64,000 nt of DNA. Source: Hallella bergensis DSM 17361. Lineage in GTDB: Bacteria > Bacteroidota > Bacteroidia > Bacteroidales > Bacteroidaceae. The notes below the pieces were generated by a model. That model saw nothing but the letters and a program-made list of their open reading frames with translations. It did no database searches and was not told the DNA's origin. Made by a program: the position numbers and the translations under genes. Every line of letters starts with the position of its first letter. The first letter of the stretch is position 1. Shown piece after piece: positions 26,086 through 35,128 of this stretch. The stretch lies in contig NZ_GG704781.1 in the NCBI RefSeq assembly GCF_000160535.1, positions 220,154 through 284,153 on the forward strand. The letters are read 5' to 3'.

Positions 26086-27798
26086 TCATATATATCCTTG
26101 TTTATTTATAAAATCCTCAGCACTTATAGCTTCATTGATATATGGTCGCTCCTCTTTCATTATTTGTAAAAGTCGTGCATAGGTTCCGTCTGTAAACGAT
26201 TTGACTCTATTGCGTACAAACTTTAGATATAGTATTTGTAAGTCTACCATCTTAACCCTATGCTTTATCTTCTTATTTTCAGATTGTGCGTAGGCTGTCT
26301 GTATTAATGGTTCTGCGTCTGATATGAATTTGTCAGTAAATATTTTATTAGTTCCTTTAATATGGCAACCCATGTGGGTGTCCTGTTTTACCAAGTCTTG
26401 GCATAGATCGTAGTATTTTCTTATGGATGGTGCAGCCTTGCCATAATATCCACATATGAAGTCATTCACCAAACTGTCAGTGTTCAGTTCAGAATTCCAC
26501 AAGAGTTTGGAGAGAACCCAAGCTTTCATTTCCGAGAACTCGCCGTCGCCCGATGTGTATTGGCCTGACTCCAGTACTGCAACCGACTTGTTCTTTACAA
26601 AGGTCTGTATATTAGGTTTTAGCACTCCAAAATTAGGAAAGGGTATTAGATATTGGTTAAAATTAACTACATAGTCCCATATAAAAATATTGTCTGTTAG
26701 TGCCATCCAGTCTTTATAATCTTTTATAAAGGACTGGTTTGGGGGACACGACTCTATGGGGTGAGCAAAGCAACATTCAATAGAACACAACCGAATCAAT
26801 ACGTTGGCTCTGGGTTTGATGTTCTTTGGAGCATGGCGTGTGTATTGATAAGCAAATGTTCCGATAGTGATGTGTGGAAACTTAGCAGCCACCTGGTTTA
26901 CAAACCAAATCCATATACCAGAGTGGCCACCGTATTGTGCCTCAATCTTTTTACAATTATTGCATTCGCAGTATAATAGATTGTCGTTTTGGGAAACATC
27001 ATATCCCCAGTAGTTTATAACAGGGTTAATCTTCGTTTTCAGGTTTGCAACTACTGTATTTAATACCTCTGGATTGGAAAGGCATAGTTGGCTATGGGGT
27101 ATCCTTCTACCTTTTCTGTAACTAAAGTATTCTGGATGTGTTTCAAAATATTTTTTTGTAGGAATCAGCCATTCTGATGTATGTATACCCCAATAGTTAT
27201 ACAATTCCCCATATTTGGTAGGCGCTGCATCCCACACCATGTTCATCTTATTACGGGCATATAGCGCAGAGTCTGTGTGAAAGTGCTTAAACTCTACGTA
27301 CCTGTATTTAATAGAAGGTTTTTCGGTATGGTTTAAATCAGGCAAGATATACTGCTGTATGGTTGGGACTTTCGTCACCTCATGGGTGTACCACCTTACT
27401 CCAAGTTCGTTTTCGAGGAAAGCATACACCCCATACATTGTGCCTCGCTGACTTCCTCCGTAGATATATAAGTTGTCACCTTCCGTTTTATAGGTAAAAC
27501 TATCATCGTCTGCATCGGGCTTAGTCTTAGAGGTGTATTTGGCGATGCTGGGATGGTAGCCTATGAATATGTTGTTTTTTTTGGCGGCTCTGTCAGGTGA
27601 TACAATTAAAATGTCGGCACCGCTTATCTGTTTCAGATATATACGAAGGTCTTCTGCGGCGGTATGCTCTGAAACGGAAGCATTTTGGAATAGTATTATC
27701 TTATAATCACTTTTTTGGTTTTTAAACAGGCTTGTTGCTTGAGCGCATCCTCCATATATCATCGCTAAGACTGTAATAATACATCCTATATGTTTCAT
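26086..27798 (-). CDS. DUF4838 protein, glycoside-hydrolase-like, exported
   Basis: A 570-residue protein with a signal or lipoprotein-type leader (MKHIGCIITVLAMIYGGCAQ; the Cys could be lipidated). The N-terminal 110 residues resemble the alpha/beta domain found before GH20/GH67-type barrels (EHTAAEDLRIYLKQISGADI, YGGSQRGTMYGVYAFLENELGVRWY). The DUF4838 core follows with SQNDNLLYCECNNCKKIEAQYGGHSGIWIWFVN. It sits between the SLBB exporter and Wzz genes, so it may trim, cleave or modify the exopolysaccharide outside the cytoplasm. Catalytic activity is not demonstrated for this family as far as I know. Confidence 0.78.
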   Translation of the reverse strand: MKHIGCIITVLAMIYGGCAQATSLFKNQKSDYKIILFQNASVSEHTAAEDLRIYLKQISGADILIVSPDRAAKKNNIFIGYHPSIAKYTSKTKPDADDDSFTYKTEGDNLYIYGGSQRGTMYGVYAFLENELGVRWYTHEVTKVPTIQQYILPDLNHTEKPSIKYRYVEFKHFHTDSALYARNKMNMVWDAAPTKYGELYNYWGIHTSEWLIPTKKYFETHPEYFSYRKGRRIPHSQLCLSNPEVLNTVVANLKTKINPVINYWGYDVSQNDNLLYCECNNCKKIEAQYGGHSGIWIWFVNQVAAKFPHITIGTFAYQYTRHAPKNIKPRANVLIRLCSIECCFAHPIESCPPNQSFIKDYKDWMALTDNIFIWDYVVNFNQYLIPFPNFGVLKPNIQTFVKNKSVAVLESGQYTSGDGEFSEMKAWVLSKLLWNSELNTDSLVNDFICGYYGKAAPSIRKYYDLCQDLVKQDTHMGCHIKGTNKIFTDKFISDAEPLIQTAYAQSENKKIKHRVKMVDLQILYLKFVRNRVKSFTDGTYARLLQIMKEERPYINEAISAEDFINKQGYI

Positions 27799-27836
27799 GC
27801 CTGTATTTCCCTCCTTAAATCTAAATATGAGAACAA

Positions 27837-30431
27837 TTATTTTGCTATATTCGCTATCGTTGCAATCATTGCGGCGATGCTGGCCATGCCAGTGCCAAGG
27901 CTCATGGTTTCGGCAATACTCATTTTGCGAGATAGCTTACTCGGAACCACAATTTCGCAGCCCGGCTCTATCTTTGCACCTTGGCTCACTTTGCCAACCA
28001 TGCCGTTCATGTAGATAATGTATGCCTTGCTCTTGCGTGCGTTCTGTGCAAAACCGCCGGCTGTGTTGATGTAGTATCTTGCTCGTTTCCCCTTTTCGTA
28101 GGCTACAGTGTTGGGATACATCACGGCGCCGTTGATTTTAACCGTTGCGGTGTATTGTGGCAGGATGAGCCGGTCGCCGGCGCGCAATACAATGTTAGCA
28201 TCGCTTCCTGGGTCTTGGAGTGCTTTGTCAAGCTCAATGCCCACGGGGAACGTGCTGGGTATTTCGAATTTCTGCAACTGTGTGTTCGATGCCTGTTGGC
28301 TCATTTGCTGAATATTCCCGGCATTGTTGCTGCTTGCAGCCAGTTGGAGCAACTGTTGTTGCAGTTGTTCTTGCTGCATCTTCAGGGCTGCCTGCATACG
28401 GGCACGTTCCACCTCGTTGGGCACGCGCTCCAGTCGGGCACCCTTGATATAGGCCATGTCGGTCACACCACCGGCTGCCTTCAACAGATCGGTCAGGCGA
28501 GCGTTGCGTTTGTTTAGGGTGTATGTGCCACCAAACATCACCTCGCCCTCTATTGTAACATTTTGTTGCTCAGAATAAGCCGGGCTTTTACGCACATAAA
28601 CCTGATCGAACGGCATCAGCACGAAACCTTGCTCGCCGTCAATCACAAAACCGTCTTTCAGGGCAAAGCTATAAGTTTGGGCTATAATGCTATCGGTAGT
28701 CATGGCTTGGGGATTACTCACCCTGCGAGCCACATCCACTTTGACAGTCGATGCAGTCTCTTTCAGTCCGCCGGCCTGGAGCACGAAGTCTTCCAGGGTT
28801 TCGTTGTCTGCATATTTATAGATGCCGGGATATTGCACCTCGCCATGAATCGTGAGAGTGCGCTCCGTCATGGCCTCCTGCTTGCTCGGAATGAAGAGTA
28901 CATCGTTTTCTTTCAATGGGATGTCGGCCACATGACCGGTCATAATACCCTGCACGTCAACACTCACCACTTTCAGCGTTCGGTCGCTCTTCATGCGGTG
29001 CATCACTGCGCGGTTGGTGAAGGCTTCCTCAGTGAGTCCTTCAGCATGTTCGATGAGTGTGCGCACGCTATTGACGCCCCCTCCCAGCTGATACATGCCC
29101 GGCCGGAAGACGGCTCCCTTGATTTCCACGGTGTTCTGATAGCGTGGCAGGATGGAGTCCACACTCACGCTGTCGCCATCGGCTATGCGAAAGCTGCTCA
29201 TGTCGAATTCCTCAACGTTGAACACGGCATACTCGCGACCTGTCTTGCGGTTCACCCGCACGGCTTTGGTATAGGCGTCTCCGGCAAATCCTCCGGCATA
29301 TTTCAGCAGACTCTCGAGACTCTCGTTCTTCTTCATCTCGTAGAACATGGGACGCTTCACCTTGCCCGTGATATTCACCAGGCAGTCGTAGGGACCCACG
29401 ATAATCACGTCGCCGTCGGTTAGGCGTACGTTGCCAGTCATTTTGCCATTGAGGATATAGTCGTAGATATCGCACACGCTCACCAGCTTGTTATGACGAT
29501 ATATCTTGATGTTGCGCAACGTACCCATGTTGTTTGTTCCGCCGGCCATATACAGAGCATGGAACACACTGGCAAAGGCCGACAGCGTATAGGTGCCCGG
29601 TGCTTTCACCTCACCCATCACATTGATGGAGATGGTACGTGTTTGCCCGAGCGAAATCTTAATCTGGCTGCTCTGGTATCTGGTTCCAAGTCGGCTGCGT
29701 ATGCGGGCATTGGCCTGAGCCACGGTGAGTCCACTCACTTGAATTGGGCCATAGTTTTCGATAATGATGTCACCATCGGGCGACACCGAACTTTCTATGG
29801 TTTTCTGCGAGGCACCGTAGATGTCGATAATCACCGCATCCCCGGGACCGAGGCGGTAGTTCTGCGGCGTGGCAATGTTCATGGCAGGCTCAAACGTCAG
29901 GTTTTTGTTATTGAAAATGTCGCGGCCGAATACCTTTGTTTTTTCTTTTTTCTGATTCTCCAACATCACCTTCAGCATTTCCAAGGAGTCGGCTGGTGTC
30001 ATCAATCCCAGCTCAGTTTGCATCTGCAAAAAATCGGAGCTGTTCTCATCGTATTCGTTTTTCCATTCCGGGTTCCCCTGTATGCGCTGTGAGGTTGTGG
30101 CGGCACGCCTTTGCTCAGCTTGCTTGGTTTCCTCCTTGTCTTGAGGCTTGACATTGTTACTGCGCAGCCGGCTGTTGGCCTTGGTTTTTTGGTCCACGTT
30201 GCCTAAGCCAGAACCCTTTGCCTGCCGCTCATACTTCTTCCTCACCCGGCGAATCTGTGCAATGTCAACGCCGTTTTGCATCAACTTGGTCACGATCTGG
30301 GCTTGTGAAGTTCCCCTTTCCACTTCTTTCTGTACGAATTCTGCGACCTGAGAATCTGTCATGGAACTCTGAGCCCAGATGCCAGAAGGGCATAGGGTCG
30401 CCAACATGATGCCTATAATGAGTTTCTTCAT
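27837..30431 (-). CDS. SLBB-domain polysaccharide export protein (Wza-like, long form)
   Basis: An 864-residue exported protein, much longer than Wza (about 380). It has a Sec signal (cleavage near GIWAQ), then a charged helical region, the Poly_export domain (NYRLGPGDAVIIDIYG, VSPDGDIIIENYGPIQVSGLT) at about 190-280, and some five to six repeated SLBB domains (each with an IxGEVxxPGxY core). A C-terminal hydrophobic segment is ETMSLGTGMASIAAMIATIAN. It would form the outer-membrane exit channel for the polymer. It is the first gene of the exopolysaccharide operon, 70 bp after a near-consensus promoter. Confidence 0.88.
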   Translation of the reverse strand: MKKLIIGIMLATLCPSGIWAQSSMTDSQVAEFVQKEVERGTSQAQIVTKLMQNGVDIAQIRRVRKKYERQAKGSGLGNVDQKTKANSRLRSNNVKPQDKEETKQAEQRRAATTSQRIQGNPEWKNEYDENSSDFLQMQTELGLMTPADSLEMLKVMLENQKKEKTKVFGRDIFNNKNLTFEPAMNIATPQNYRLGPGDAVIIDIYGASQKTIESSVSPDGDIIIENYGPIQVSGLTVAQANARIRSRLGTRYQSSQIKISLGQTRTISINVMGEVKAPGTYTLSAFASVFHALYMAGGTNNMGTLRNIKIYRHNKLVSVCDIYDYILNGKMTGNVRLTDGDVIIVGPYDCLVNITGKVKRPMFYEMKKNESLESLLKYAGGFAGDAYTKAVRVNRKTGREYAVFNVEEFDMSSFRIADGDSVSVDSILPRYQNTVEIKGAVFRPGMYQLGGGVNSVRTLIEHAEGLTEEAFTNRAVMHRMKSDRTLKVVSVDVQGIMTGHVADIPLKENDVLFIPSKQEAMTERTLTIHGEVQYPGIYKYADNETLEDFVLQAGGLKETASTVKVDVARRVSNPQAMTTDSIIAQTYSFALKDGFVIDGEQGFVLMPFDQVYVRKSPAYSEQQNVTIEGEVMFGGTYTLNKRNARLTDLLKAAGGVTDMAYIKGARLERVPNEVERARMQAALKMQQEQLQQQLLQLAASSNNAGNIQQMSQQASNTQLQKFEIPSTFPVGIELDKALQDPGSDANIVLRAGDRLILPQYTATVKINGAVMYPNTVAYEKGKRARYYINTAGGFAQNARKSKAYIIYMNGMVGKVSQGAKIEPGCEIVVPSKLSRKMSIAETMSLGTGMASIAAMIATIANIAK

Positions 30432-30502
30432 TATCGTTTTGTGAGATTTTTAAATGCTATAAAAATAACTATTCTTTCCCTAAAATATTGTTATTCTTGC
30501 CA

Positions 30503-30533
30503 CAAAGTTATGATAAAATCGGCGAATGGCAAA
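30503..30533 (-). promoter_or_regulatory. Promoter of the exopolysaccharide operon
   Basis: On the minus strand TTTG (30533-30530) and TAACTTTG (30510-30503) are separated by 19 bp, a near-perfect Bacteroidetes promoter. It is the only one I see for the about 16-kb block of minus-strand genes that follows. Confidence 0.7.
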
Positions 30534-30600
30534 GCCTTTCGTCTACTTTGGGTGCTTTTCATGAATTTCAAGTCTATGATTTCCCTTGTTGGGCAAAGAT

Positions 30601-30642
30601 AAAAATTGTGGCCACCCCGACAGGATGTAGCCACAACTTTTC
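30601..30642 (-). terminator. Terminator of the sulfatase gene
   Basis: AAAAATTGTGGC (30601-30612) pairs with GCCACAACTTTT (30630-30641). On the minus strand the hairpin ends in a T-run 9 bp after the sulfatase stop and before the exopolysaccharide promoter. Confidence 0.7.
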
Positions 30643-30650
30643 AGAATATA

Positions 30651-32192
30651 CTATTTCTCCGTCTTTCTGCTGGGGTATTGCGCTTTGTAATATTTCAGCT
30701 GTTGGAAGAGGCGTTTCTTCAATTTGGCGGCACGTTGGGGCTCTTGTTCTGCCAGATTATGGCTCTCGCCAATATCCTGTTTCACATTATACAATTCCAC
30801 CTTGTCATATCTCCAGTAGTAGATGAGGTGGTAGTCGCCCTGCATGATCGATGAAGTGGGTCCGTAGCCGTCTTTCTCGCTGATGCCTGTAGTCCAGAGA
30901 TGGGGATAGTGCCACACAATCTCGCGCTCCCTGCTGAGTTTGGGATTTCGGAGCAGGTCGACAAAACTCCTGCCGTCCACATGTTGCGTGGTTTTATAAT
31001 GCTTCACGCCCGCCATCTCAATAATGGTAGGGTAGAAATCCTCAATCATCACGCGGTTGCCGTTGGTGGTGCCTCCTTTGATCACTCCAGGCCAGCTGAC
31101 CAGCATCGGCTCGTGGATACCTCCCTCTAAGGCCGACCCTTTGCCGCCGCGGGCAGGGTAGTTTTGGTCATAGTTGGCGCGGCCTTGACGGATATTGATG
31201 GCCTGTCCGCCATTGTCAGACATGAATATGATGATTGTGTTGCGTGCCACTTCCGGGCGTGCCTCCAGATAGTTCATGATGTCGCCCAGACTCTTGTCCA
31301 TGCCTTCGATAAGCGCGGCATGATTGATTTCTTGCTTGTTGAGTGGGGCTTGGAGCATGGGGTCGAAGACACCTTGACCGTCAGCGGTCATATAGTTTGG
31401 AGTAAACCTTTCGTCAGGACTATATGGCGCGTGGATGGCATAGTGTGACATGTAGAGAAAAAAGGGCTGATGGTCGGCAATGGGCTTGTCAAGGGCTTTC
31501 AGCGCCTCTATGGTCAGCGCCTCGGTCAAGAACGTGCCCTTGGAGTAATATTGTTCTAACCCAGACACGTGGAAATCGCCTTTGCCATAATCTTCCTGGG
31601 CGAGATAGCTGGCTGGAGCGCCGTTGGCACCACCTGCAATGTTCACTTGGAATCCGAAGTTGGTGGGGTTCTCACCGGCAGTGGTCTGCGCGCCGAAATG
31701 TCCCTTGCCGCAGTGGATGGTGAAATAGCCGTTGTCTTTCAATACCTGTGGCAGGGCGGTGATAAGGGTGGTAAGGTGTCGGTTGTGCTGGCTCCTCACG
31801 GTGTCGGGCTGTATGCCGTTGCAGTTCCAGTCCGGCGGAGTAATTTCTTTATCCTTGGCATCGGTCTGCTCGTTGTATTTCAGGGTCCAATTGGTCACAC
31901 GGTGGCGGGCGGCATTCATGCCCGAGAGTAGCGAACAGCGTGAAGGCGACGATACAGCACAGGCGTAGGCTTGGGTGAAGCGCACACCTTGGGCTGCCAG
32001 ACGTTCCATATTAGGTGTGCGGTAACGCTGGTTGAGCAGGGTTTTCTCTTTATAAAATGGCACAGAGGTCTCTTGCCACCCCATGTCGTCTACCAGAAAC
32101 AGAATGATATTGGGTCTGTCGGTGGTCTGCGCCTGACAGAGGGAGGCAGCACTTGCTGCAACGCCAAATAGTGCGGTTAGTCTCTTGTTCAT
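30651..32192 (-). CDS. Exported S-type sulfatase
   Basis: A 513-residue arylsulfatase-family enzyme with a Sec signal (MNKRLTALFGVAASAASLCQAQ). Metal-binding Asp35-Asp36 lie in IILFLVDDMGW. The formylglycine motif is S81-S-P-S-R85, so the catalytic residue would come from Ser and need an anaerobic radical-SAM maturase (anSME), which is not in this window. FLYMSHYAIHAPYSP, IFMSDNGG and RGGKGSALEGGIHEPM are further sulfatase motifs. It would remove sulfate esters from a glycan. It stands alone between the exopolysaccharide operon and pdxST, so its substrate is unknown. Confidence 0.9.
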   Translation of the reverse strand: MNKRLTALFGVAASAASLCQAQTTDRPNIILFLVDDMGWQETSVPFYKEKTLLNQRYRTPNMERLAAQGVRFTQAYACAVSSPSRCSLLSGMNAARHRVTNWTLKYNEQTDAKDKEITPPDWNCNGIQPDTVRSQHNRHLTTLITALPQVLKDNGYFTIHCGKGHFGAQTTAGENPTNFGFQVNIAGGANGAPASYLAQEDYGKGDFHVSGLEQYYSKGTFLTEALTIEALKALDKPIADHQPFFLYMSHYAIHAPYSPDERFTPNYMTADGQGVFDPMLQAPLNKQEINHAALIEGMDKSLGDIMNYLEARPEVARNTIIIFMSDNGGQAINIRQGRANYDQNYPARGGKGSALEGGIHEPMLVSWPGVIKGGTTNGNRVMIEDFYPTIIEMAGVKHYKTTQHVDGRSFVDLLRNPKLSREREIVWHYPHLWTTGISEKDGYGPTSSIMQGDYHLIYYWRYDKVELYNVKQDIGESHNLAEQEPQRAAKLKKRLFQQLKYYKAQYPSRKTEK

Positions 32193-32301
32193 GTTTTTAA
32201 AGCTGAATGGATCTTGATTTATTTTTTTATGAGTGGGAGCAAATGGTGCATTATCTTGACAAACACCCTTTCGAATTACGCGAATTTAAAAATACTTACG
32301 G

Positions 32302-32351
32302 TTTCTTGCATCGACATCCATGTTGCTTTCCTGCATCGACATCCACGACAT
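32302..32351. repeat. Two-unit 25-bp tandem repeat
   Basis: TTTCTTGCATCGACATCCA (from 32302) is repeated as TTTCCTGCATCGACATCCA (from 32327), a period of exactly 25 bp. It lies in the 300-bp gap between sulfatase and pdxT. No gene is visible in that gap. Confidence 0.65.
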
Positions 32352-32420
32352 CCCACGACTATCTGCTCATGTTGTGAAGAGTCGTGTCAGTCGTTGCGGA
32401 AAATTGTGCATGACCATCGC

Positions 32421-32516
32421 GCAGCCTAATTTTGAATTTTGAATTTTGAATTATGAATTGTGAATTGCAACCCGCGTCAGCCTAATTTTGAATTATGAAT
32501 TATGAATTTTGAATTG
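32421..32516. repeat. AT-rich TTTTGAA/TTATGAA microsatellite in two blocks
   Basis: Two blocks begin with the same CAGCCTAATTTTGAATT (32422 and 32477, 55 bp apart). Each continues as runs of a 7-9 bp unit (TTTTGAA, TTATGAA, TTGTGAA). The second block runs into the 3' end of pdxT and encodes its last residues. Slippage-prone DNA. Confidence 0.75.
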
Positions 32517-33059
32517 AACTCTGCAGATGTCTACAAAATACTCGTGTATGCGGGTGTCTTCCCCCAGCTCGGGGTGAAAGGCGGTAACTAACTGGTTGCC
32601 TTGTTTAGCGGCAACGATGTGCCCGTCTATGATAGCAAGTGCTTCGCAGCCTTCGCCCACCTTTTCAATATAAGGCGCACGAATAAACACCATATCCACC
32701 TTGCCGACACCCTTCATTTCCTCGTTGGCAACGAAACTGCCCAGCTGACGGCCGTAGGCATTACGCTTCACGGTAATGTTCATGGTGCCAAGGTGGTTGT
32801 GGTCGAGCATAATGAGTCCGGCACAAGTGCCAAACACGGGCAGCCCTTTCTTGATAGCTTCCCTGATAGGAGAGCAGAGGTCAAGATCTTGTACGAGACG
32901 CATCATGGTTGTGCTTTCGCCACCTGGAATAATCAAGCCGTCTTTGGGTTGTGCCCAATCTTCCACATTACGTACCAAAAACGAGTCTACACCCATACGG
33001 GCAAGCATTTGCCGATGTTCGGCAAATGCTCCCTGCAATGCTAAAATGGCTATTCTCAT
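32493..33059 (-). CDS. pdxT: Pyridoxal 5'-phosphate synthase glutaminase subunit
   Basis: The glutaminase of the two-subunit PLP synthase. It releases ammonia from glutamine and channels it to PdxS. It has 188 residues with the class I amidotransferase triad: Cys79 in GTCAGL, His162 and Glu164 in HPE; GGES (47-50) forms the oxyanion loop. It overlaps the pdxS stop by 4 bp (ATGA). The last residues (about FKIHNS) are encoded by the AT-rich repeat at 32484-32516, so the extreme C-terminus differs from what the ancestral gene probably had. Confidence 0.96.
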   Translation of the reverse strand: MRIAILALQGAFAEHRQMLARMGVDSFLVRNVEDWAQPKDGLIIPGGESTTMMRLVQDLDLCSPIREAIKKGLPVFGTCAGLIMLDHNHLGTMNITVKRNAYGRQLGSFVANEEMKGVGKVDMVFIRAPYIEKVGEGCEALAIIDGHIVAAKQGNQLVTAFHPELGEDTRIHEYFVDICRVQFKIHNS

Positions 33060-33928
33060 TTGCCACGCTCTGCCATGAGAAGTTCTATTTCGCTCTCGTT
33101 GATGCCCACCATGGCCTCGCCAAGGTCTTCGCTCAGTTCGGCGAGCATCTCGGGTTTGTCATAGTTGGTCACGGCCTTCACTATGGCCTGTGCGCGCTTC
33201 TCGGGGTTGCCGCTCTTGAAGATGCCACTACCCACAAACACACCCTCAGCTCCAAGCTGCATCATCAGGGCGGCATCGGCTGGGGTGGCCACACCTCCGG
33301 CTGCAAAATTCACTACGGGCAGTTTGCCGTTCTCGTGTACATACTCCACCAAGTCGTAGGGCACACGCAGTTGTTTGGCAGCCTCGTAAAGTTCGTCGGC
33401 ACTCATCGATGTCAGTCGGCGCATCTCACTCTGCATCATGCGCATGTGGCGCACAGCCTGTATCACGTCGCCCGTGCCCGGCTCGCCCTTGGTGCGAATC
33501 ATCGTGGCACCCTCGTTGATGCGGCGAAGCGCTTCGCCGAGGTCTTTGGCACCACAAACGAAAGGTACCTTGAACTGGCGTTTGTCGATGTGATACACAT
33601 CGTCGGCCGGCGAAAGCACCTCACTCTCGTCGATATAGTCTATCTCAATGGCCTCCAAGATTTGTGCTTCCACAAAGTGGCCGATGCGACATTTGGCCAT
33701 CACAGGAATGCTCACGGCCTCCTGAATGCCCTTGATCATCTTCGGGTCGCTCATGCGCGACACACCTCCGGCGGCACGTATGTCGGCAGGAATACGTTCC
33801 AAAGCCATAACTGCGCAAGCACCGGCGGCCTCGGCGATGCGTGCTTGTTCGGGGGTAGTTACATCCATGATTACACCGCCCTTGAGCATCTGTGCCAAGT
33901 TGCGGTTAAGAGTTGTTCTATCTTCCAT
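33056..33928 (-). CDS. pdxS: Pyridoxal 5'-phosphate synthase lyase subunit
   Basis: Makes PLP directly from ribose 5-phosphate (or ribulose 5-phosphate), glyceraldehyde 3-phosphate and ammonia supplied by PdxT. It is a 290-residue TIM barrel, the usual length. Asp22 (GGVIMDVT), the Schiff-base Lys79 ([10 protein letters not shown]) and the second Lys in [10 protein letters not shown] are present, as is the phosphate-binding [14 protein letters not shown]. It is the first gene of the pdxS-pdxT unit. Confidence 0.97.
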   Translation of the reverse strand: MEDRTTLNRNLAQMLKGGVIMDVTTPEQARIAEAAGACAVMALERIPADIRAAGGVSRMSDPKMIKGIQEAVSIPVMAKCRIGHFVEAQILEAIEIDYIDESEVLSPADDVYHIDKRQFKVPFVCGAKDLGEALRRINEGATMIRTKGEPGTGDVIQAVRHMRMMQSEMRRLTSMSADELYEAAKQLRVPYDLVEYVHENGKLPVVNFAAGGVATPADAALMMQLGAEGVFVGSGIFKSGNPEKRAQAIVKAVTNYDKPEMLAELSEDLGEAMVGINESEIELLMAERGK

Positions 33929-33961
33929 TGTCTTATTAACGATTTAAAAAATTACTGCTCA

Positions 33962-33993
33962 CAAAGCTATATATAAAAATGAGAACAACCAAG
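33962..33993 (-). promoter_or_regulatory. Promoter of pdxST
   Basis: Minus strand TAGCTTTG (33969-33962) matches the -7 consensus, with a weak CTTG 20 bp upstream. It lies in the 101-bp gap between the ThiD-AraC gene and pdxS, so pdxST can be transcribed on its own and could be the target of that regulator. Confidence 0.5.
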
Positions 33994-34029
33994 TTCTTGT
34001 TCCCAAATCGGTAAGCATTGTGCCGAAAA

Positions 34030-35118
34030 TCACAAGCGGCTCATCCGGTTGCGGTATTCCACGGGCGAACAACCTTGATGTGAGCTGAAAAACTTGCTGA
34101 ACATGGGGAGTGATGAATAGCCAAGCTTGGTGGCGACCTCACTGATGGTCAGCCTGGACGTGGCCAATAGGGTAGAGGCCTCGCGCATGATGTAGTCGGC
34201 TATAACCTGTTTGGGTGTTTTCGCAACAGTCGTGGCCGTGATGCGTGTGAGGTAACGGGGGGTGATGGCGAGACGGTCGGCATAGAACGCCACGTCGTGA
34301 GCCTCGCGATAATGCGTTGCAATGAGAGCCATGAACTGGTTGTAGAGGTCAGCTTGTCGGTGTCCTTGAACACGGCAGTCTACGGCATACACCACTTGGC
34401 TGTGTAGATAGTCGTGGGCTCGGCTGATGGCAGTTGTGATGTTGCTGCCCATGGCCAGGTGTGTGGCAATGGCTGCCGACAGTGCTCCGCCCACACCGTG
34501 TCGTTGCCACCCCTCGGTGTTTTGTGAACTGAAAAACTGATGTTTTTCCCCTGCCATCAGTACGGCGGTGAGTCGACCTTCAGTCTGGTGCCCGCCACGT
34601 ATGAGTACGGCTTGTGCTCCCATGGCGGTAAATTGTTGAGCCGCCTCCAACATCTCATCATCCGAAACAATGGGGCTGCCCAATAAGATTTCGGCTTCGT
34701 TACATCGTGTGAGCAACACAGTGGCTTCGGGAATGAGTTCTTGTTTCCAAGCTCTGATGGCCTCGTTGCCAATCAGCTGTTTGCCATGAGAAGTCAGGAT
34801 TCCCGGCACCATCACTTTTTGAGGGCACCCCACAATTTCATCCTTCAAAGCCGCAATGGTGTCGGCATCGCGCACCATCCCCACTTTCACGGTTTTGGGA
34901 TGGTGGGCTTCTATGACAGCTCTTACTTGCCTAACAACGATGTCACACGGCAGGTTGAGCAAGTCGTGTATGCCCTGCCCATCCTGTACGGTCACTGTGG
35001 TAAGAGCCGTCAGAGCATAGCCGCCTAAAGCCGATATGGTCTTGATGTCGGCTTGTATTCCGGAAGCACCGGTGTTGTCAGAGCCCGTAATGCTCAAAAC
35101 GTATGGCATGAAGTTCAT
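34030..35118 (-). CDS. ThiD/PdxK-like kinase domain fused to an AraC-type DNA-binding domain
   Basis: A 362-residue fusion. Residues 4-255 are a ribokinase-fold pyrimidine/pyridoxal kinase domain (SITGSDNTGASGIQADIKT, VKVGMVRD, VLLTRCNEAEILLG, VLIRGGH). Residues 270-362 are a two-helix-turn-helix AraC domain (FYADRLAITPRYLTRI, ISEVATKLGYSSLPMFSKFF). The catalytic GTGC/GTGD anion-hole motif reads GVGG (208-211), so the Cys or Asp needed for phosphoryl transfer is missing. I infer a ligand-sensing transcription factor rather than an active kinase. It starts 10 bp after the gene at 35129-36625 and lies just upstream of pdxS, which points to control of B6 (or thiamine precursor) genes. Confidence 0.85.
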   Translation of the reverse strand: MNFMPYVLSITGSDNTGASGIQADIKTISALGGYALTALTTVTVQDGQGIHDLLNLPCDIVVRQVRAVIEAHHPKTVKVGMVRDADTIAALKDEIVGCPQKVMVPGILTSHGKQLIGNEAIRAWKQELIPEATVLLTRCNEAEILLGSPIVSDDEMLEAAQQFTAMGAQAVLIRGGHQTEGRLTAVLMAGEKHQFFSSQNTEGWQRHGVGGALSAAIATHLAMGSNITTAISRAHDYLHSQVVYAVDCRVQGHRQADLYNQFMALIATHYREAHDVAFYADRLAITPRYLTRITATTVAKTPKQVIADYIMREASTLLATSRLTISEVATKLGYSSLPMFSKFFSSHQGCSPVEYRNRMSRL

Positions 35119-35128
35119 GGGTGGCTCA

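Noticed and set aside
19451-27800. Mobile element carrying the AT-rich genes
   Set aside because: No transposase, integrase, tRNA boundary or flanking repeat is visible; allele exchange by homologous ends explains it better.
28563-29423. 286-codon open frame opposite the SLBB gene
   Set aside because: Antisense shadow of a well-supported gene; composition is His-rich and unlike a folded protein.
32302-32516. Possible CRISPR or attachment site
   Set aside because: Only two 25-bp units and a microsatellite; no integrase or spacers.
32951-33976. 341-codon open frame opposite pdxS/pdxT
   Set aside because: It covers the pdxST genes on the other strand; both have complete catalytic residues, so the antisense frame is an artefact.
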